From Holacanthus passer (taxonomy: Eukaryota; Chordata; Actinopteri; Pomacanthidae): a stretch of DNA of 64,000 nucleotides. The notes below the pieces were generated by a model, which saw only the letters and a program-made list of their open reading frames with translations, searched no databases and was not told where the DNA came from. Where the stretch lies: contig JAFREQ010000039.1 in the NCBI GenBank assembly GCA_025331565.1, positions 434,001-498,000 of the forward strand, written 5' to 3'. A program made the translations under genes and the position numbers. This document shows, in pieces, positions 61,196 through 64,000 of this stretch (within the stretch, counting starts at the first letter, position 1; the number at the start of each line of letters is the position of its first letter).

Positions 61196-62030
61196 CAACA
61201 GATGCCAGTTGGCTACCACCTCTATTTTGCTGGGATCGGTGGAAACACCCTTGTGAGAAATCACATGCCCCAAATAGCCCACCTCCTGCTGAAAGAAGGC
61301 ACACTTGGCCAGTTTCACCTTAAGACCTTCCTGCTGAAGCCGCCCCGACACCACTCCCACCCTCTCAAGATGTTGCTCGACTGTGGAGGAGAAAACCATG
61401 ATGTCATCGAGATAAAGACGCAAAGACTGGCACTGTTGGTCACCAAAAATTGGTTGCATCAATCTCTGGAAGGTTCTGGGGGCGTTGCAGAGTCCAAAGG
61501 GCATGCGATTCCATTCGAAAAGTCCAAATGGGGTACAGAACGCAGTTTTGGGCCGATCTGCCTCAGCGACCAGCACCTGGTTGTACCCGCTGGTAGGTCC
61601 ATGGTGGAAAACCAACGGGCACCTGTCAACACATCCAGGGACTCATCGATACGAGGAAGAGGAAAGGCATCCTTCCTAGTTTTGTTGTTCAGTGGCCTGT
61701 AGTCAACACACATGCGGGGGCTGCCATCTTTCTTTTTAACAAGCACAATGGGGAACAATAAGGGCTGCTGCTTTCTCTGATTACCTGTGCTTCAAGCAGT
61801 TTGTCAATATGCTCTTTCATAACCTCATAGTCGGATGGAGGAATGCGCCTGTAGCGCTGCTGGACAGGAACATCATCCAAGAGAGGTATGTCATGGGTAA
61901 TAAAGTTGGTACAGCCAAGGTCCCCATCATGAGTAGATAAGACCTTACTCTGCTCTTCATCAGACAAGAGAGACAGATCCATGGTCTCCATCTGATCTTG
62001 CACAGAACAAAAAGCGGACTGGAATGCCAC
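61142..62030 (-). pseudogene. Gypsy reverse transcriptase, frameshifted
   Basis: Three overlapping frames together span the RT. RRIPPSDYEVMKEHIDKLLE lies near 61810-61870, VKKKDGSPRMCVDYRPLN near 61690-61740, and CTPFGLFEWNRMPFGLCNAP near 61475-61535. The catalytic YLDD is intact at about 61403-61414, followed by HVISHKGVSTDPSKIE. At least two frame changes lie at about 61600 and 61760. The ORF on the + strand across this region (61202-61702) is a shadow. Confidence 0.75.
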
Positions 62031-62469
62031 TGTGCCACACCTGAGGGCACCTCAGTGACACCAGGGGGGAGGCTGACTACATTGACCTCCTCCAAGGTGC
62101 CTACCACTGTGCGGGGATAGAGCAACACAGCTGTGGAACCTACATTCACAATTGGGATGTAAGCTGTGCCCCTTCCCACCTGAACAAGAGCAGAGAGGCA
62201 AGCAGGCCAGCAGGAAGGCCAGCGTCCAAGGGCTCAAACAACACAGTGGCATTTGCATACTGCTCTGAGCATGTGGCAGCAACAATCTTCATCACGCCAC
62301 CAGGGATTCGACAAGTCTCCTTGCCACGCACCTTAACCTTATATGAGGCTTCTTGTGGGGCCTGCACTCTGGCCTGATGTCACTTTTGCAACGCTTGCAC
62401 CATAGGCTCTGGGGCCTCAGCAATGGAGGGCAAGCTAAACAAGGCCAGGCTGTGCAGCCCAAAAAGCTC

Positions 62470-62823
62470 TCAGTAACATCTGCGAATGATATTCATCCCT
62501 AAAACACCAGGGACCTGGGCAGACATACCAGGGGAGTCCTTGACCACCAACACCCCACACTTCGTCATTAACTTGCCACAAAGCTCAATATCCAGCTCCA
62601 GATAGCCAATGTGGGGAATGGCTAACCCATTGGATGCTCTGAGCTGCAGCCAATGACAAGACTGAAGTCTCTCTTGACCCCAAGGTTCAAAATGCTGGAG
62701 GAAAAAGCTCTCTGTGACTGTTGACACCATGGACCCGATGTCTAATAAACAAAGGACCTCGACTCCACCCATTCTCACCTCCAAATGGGGACAAGGGGAC
62801 ATGAGCTTAGAAATGTTCCCCAA
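62470..62823 (-). pseudogene. Gypsy protease, mutated active site
   Basis: The block VLCLLDIGSMVSTVTESFF (about 62690-62745) is the retropepsin active-site region; the usual D-T/S-G triplet reads DIG. It ends with GVLGMNIIRRCY, the typical end of this protease domain. It matures Gag-Pol in intact elements. Confidence 0.7.
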
Positions 62824-63392
62824 AGCAGTTGAAAGAGTTCCTGAGCCAGTGGCTGCACCCTCCGTGGCTCAGCAGTTTGGCGGGCAGTAGTTTTCTGACG
62901 GATGAGTGGGACGGGGCTGTCTGCTGGGGAGCAGGCAAAGAAGGCTGAGTGTGGGGAGCCACACGTACCCCTTCGTACTCCCTTGCAAAATGACCAGGCT
63001 GCTGGCATCGTCTACAAACAATGGGACCACGATGAGCGGAGCGACTGTGCGGATTAGCAGTCTGCAAACATAGAATGCTTTGAGTGAGTTGGTTCAGCTG
63101 CTCTTGCTTGCTCTCATCTCACTCAGCTCTGACACCTGGGGTACATTAGCCACCGCTGGAGGGCAACTCGTAACTCCGTACTGCAGGCCAAGCACCGAAG
63201 AAACAGAGTGACTTCAGCCCCTAACACCCACTGGCAAACCCTCATGTTCCCACCTGATCGCCTCAGCCCTGACCTGACCTGACCTCAAGTAGGCCAGCAG
63301 TAGGCTGTCTGTGAATGAACTGTTTTTACTCGTGGCGGAGGGCACAGTCAATAATGTGCTCAACAAATTGATTGCACAACAAAGCTTCGGCA

Positions 63393-63995
63393 TTAGGCAC
63401 ACTGTTTTACCCACGTCATAAGACTCATCAACGCGAGAGAAAACTCCTGCAGAGTCTCCCCTTCTTGTTGCCTTCGGGAGAAGAAAGCCTCCTGTAAGGC
63501 AACATAGGAGTCAGAGCAACCATAAAGCTCTTGTAACACTGCAATTATTTTAGCTGGATCTCCCTGTTCAGCACTAGAATGAAATTTGACCTCCTCACGT
63601 GCCTCCCCCTCGAGGTGATCGAACAAGAAAAATGCCTGATAAGATGTCGACAAATGATGTGCTCTCGTGCACGCCTGCACTTCCTCGATCCACTCAGCTA
63701 ACCCTATACTTGTTCTACCCCTAAACATGGGACATTTTCTATCCCGAGGGACAAAAACTAGTCCCTGTGTTAAAGAGGCACTATCAGTGGAAGGAGCAGT
63801 AGAGGGCGCAGCAGAAGTAGAAGACACGGCACCAGGACCAGGCACGGCTGCAGCCTGTTCCTGACGTAGCCTCTCATTATCTGCTCGTAACTGCGCAGCT
63901 AAATCTCTTGCAACTCTCCCTCCATAGCTACACCTAGACCAATAACACAGAGACACCACAATTGCAATAGGGCAACAGTGTGAAAAGAAACACAA
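63393..63995 (-). pseudogene. Gypsy gag-like ORF, partial
   Basis: 200 codons open at the right edge. A coiled-coil segment (LAAQLRADNERLRQEQ) and a Ser/Ala/Pro-rich linker precede a capsid-like domain with CPMFRGR, WIEEVQAC and FLFDHLEGEAREEVKF, the hallmark of this gag family (related to the PNMA and Arc-like gag domain). Near 63000 the zinc knuckle reads CRRCQQPGHFAREY, with the last Cys replaced by Tyr. Gag would form the particle that packages the element RNA. Confidence 0.75.
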
Positions 63996-64000
63996 AAAAA

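Larger units (their letters stand above)
61196..63995 (-). mobile_element. Gypsy-type LTR retrotransposon, runs off the window
   Basis: On the minus strand, from 63995 down: gag, zinc knuckle, protease and reverse transcriptase in standard order. The element enters from beyond the right edge and is truncated at about 61196, in the RT connection (after VVANWHLL), so RNase H, integrase and the 3' LTR are missing. Frames change several times, but the translated blocks are long, so it is the youngest-looking retroelement here. Confidence 0.8.

Noticed and set aside
61202..61702. 166-codon + strand open frame
   Set aside because: Exact antisense shadow of the Gypsy reverse transcriptase.

Overview
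The window is vertebrate nuclear DNA, almost certainly from a ray-finned (teleost) fish. It has short coding exons with GT/AG introns, AT-rich spacers, and a mix of Tc1, hAT, L2, L1/Tx1-like, Rex1/Babar-like, Gypsy and retroviral remnants. Bacterial-style operons, ribosome binding sites and CRISPR arrays are absent. Two host genes can be supported, both on the + strand.

The first gene is hmga2, of which only the 3' part is present. Its 33-bp penultimate coding exon is at 14626-14658 and its last coding exon at 18405-18434. A very long 3' UTR follows, to about 25.2 kb. This UTR carries eight let-7 seed matches, and several sit in the same sequence context as the human HMGA2 let-7 sites as I remember them. 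Positions 1-14625 are best read as the end of the large hmga2 intron 3, which is filled with transposon remains; the earlier exons lie upstream of the window.

The second gene is dera (deoxyribose-phosphate aldolase), complete in nine exons from 42593 to 53217. It encodes 318 residues, the human length, with Asp155, Lys218 and Lys254 of the active site in place and a poly(A) signal at 53359. Intron 5 is swollen by an L2 copy that was itself interrupted by an LTR. Intron 6 contains a repeat-free block that looks like conserved non-coding DNA.

Between the genes (25.2-42.4 kb) lies a nested transposon landfill: an L2 endonuclease fragment, an L1-type ORF1 fragment, a Rex1-type LINE interrupted by a 1034-bp solo LTR with a 4-bp target duplication, a decayed endogenous retrovirus with both LTRs, and a scrambled Gypsy element. 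Downstream of dera, 53.4-58.6 kb shows no recognised gene. The window ends in a Gypsy element on the minus strand (about 61.2-64.0 kb) that runs off the edge.

No new enzyme system or defence locus is visible. The most useful observations are the conserved let-7 layout of the expanded hmga2 3' UTR, two cleanly dated nested LTR insertions, telomere-like repeats at a LINE scar, a strong hairpin inside the endogenous retrovirus, and the non-coding block in dera intron 6. Statements about family consensus sequences come from memory; no search was run.
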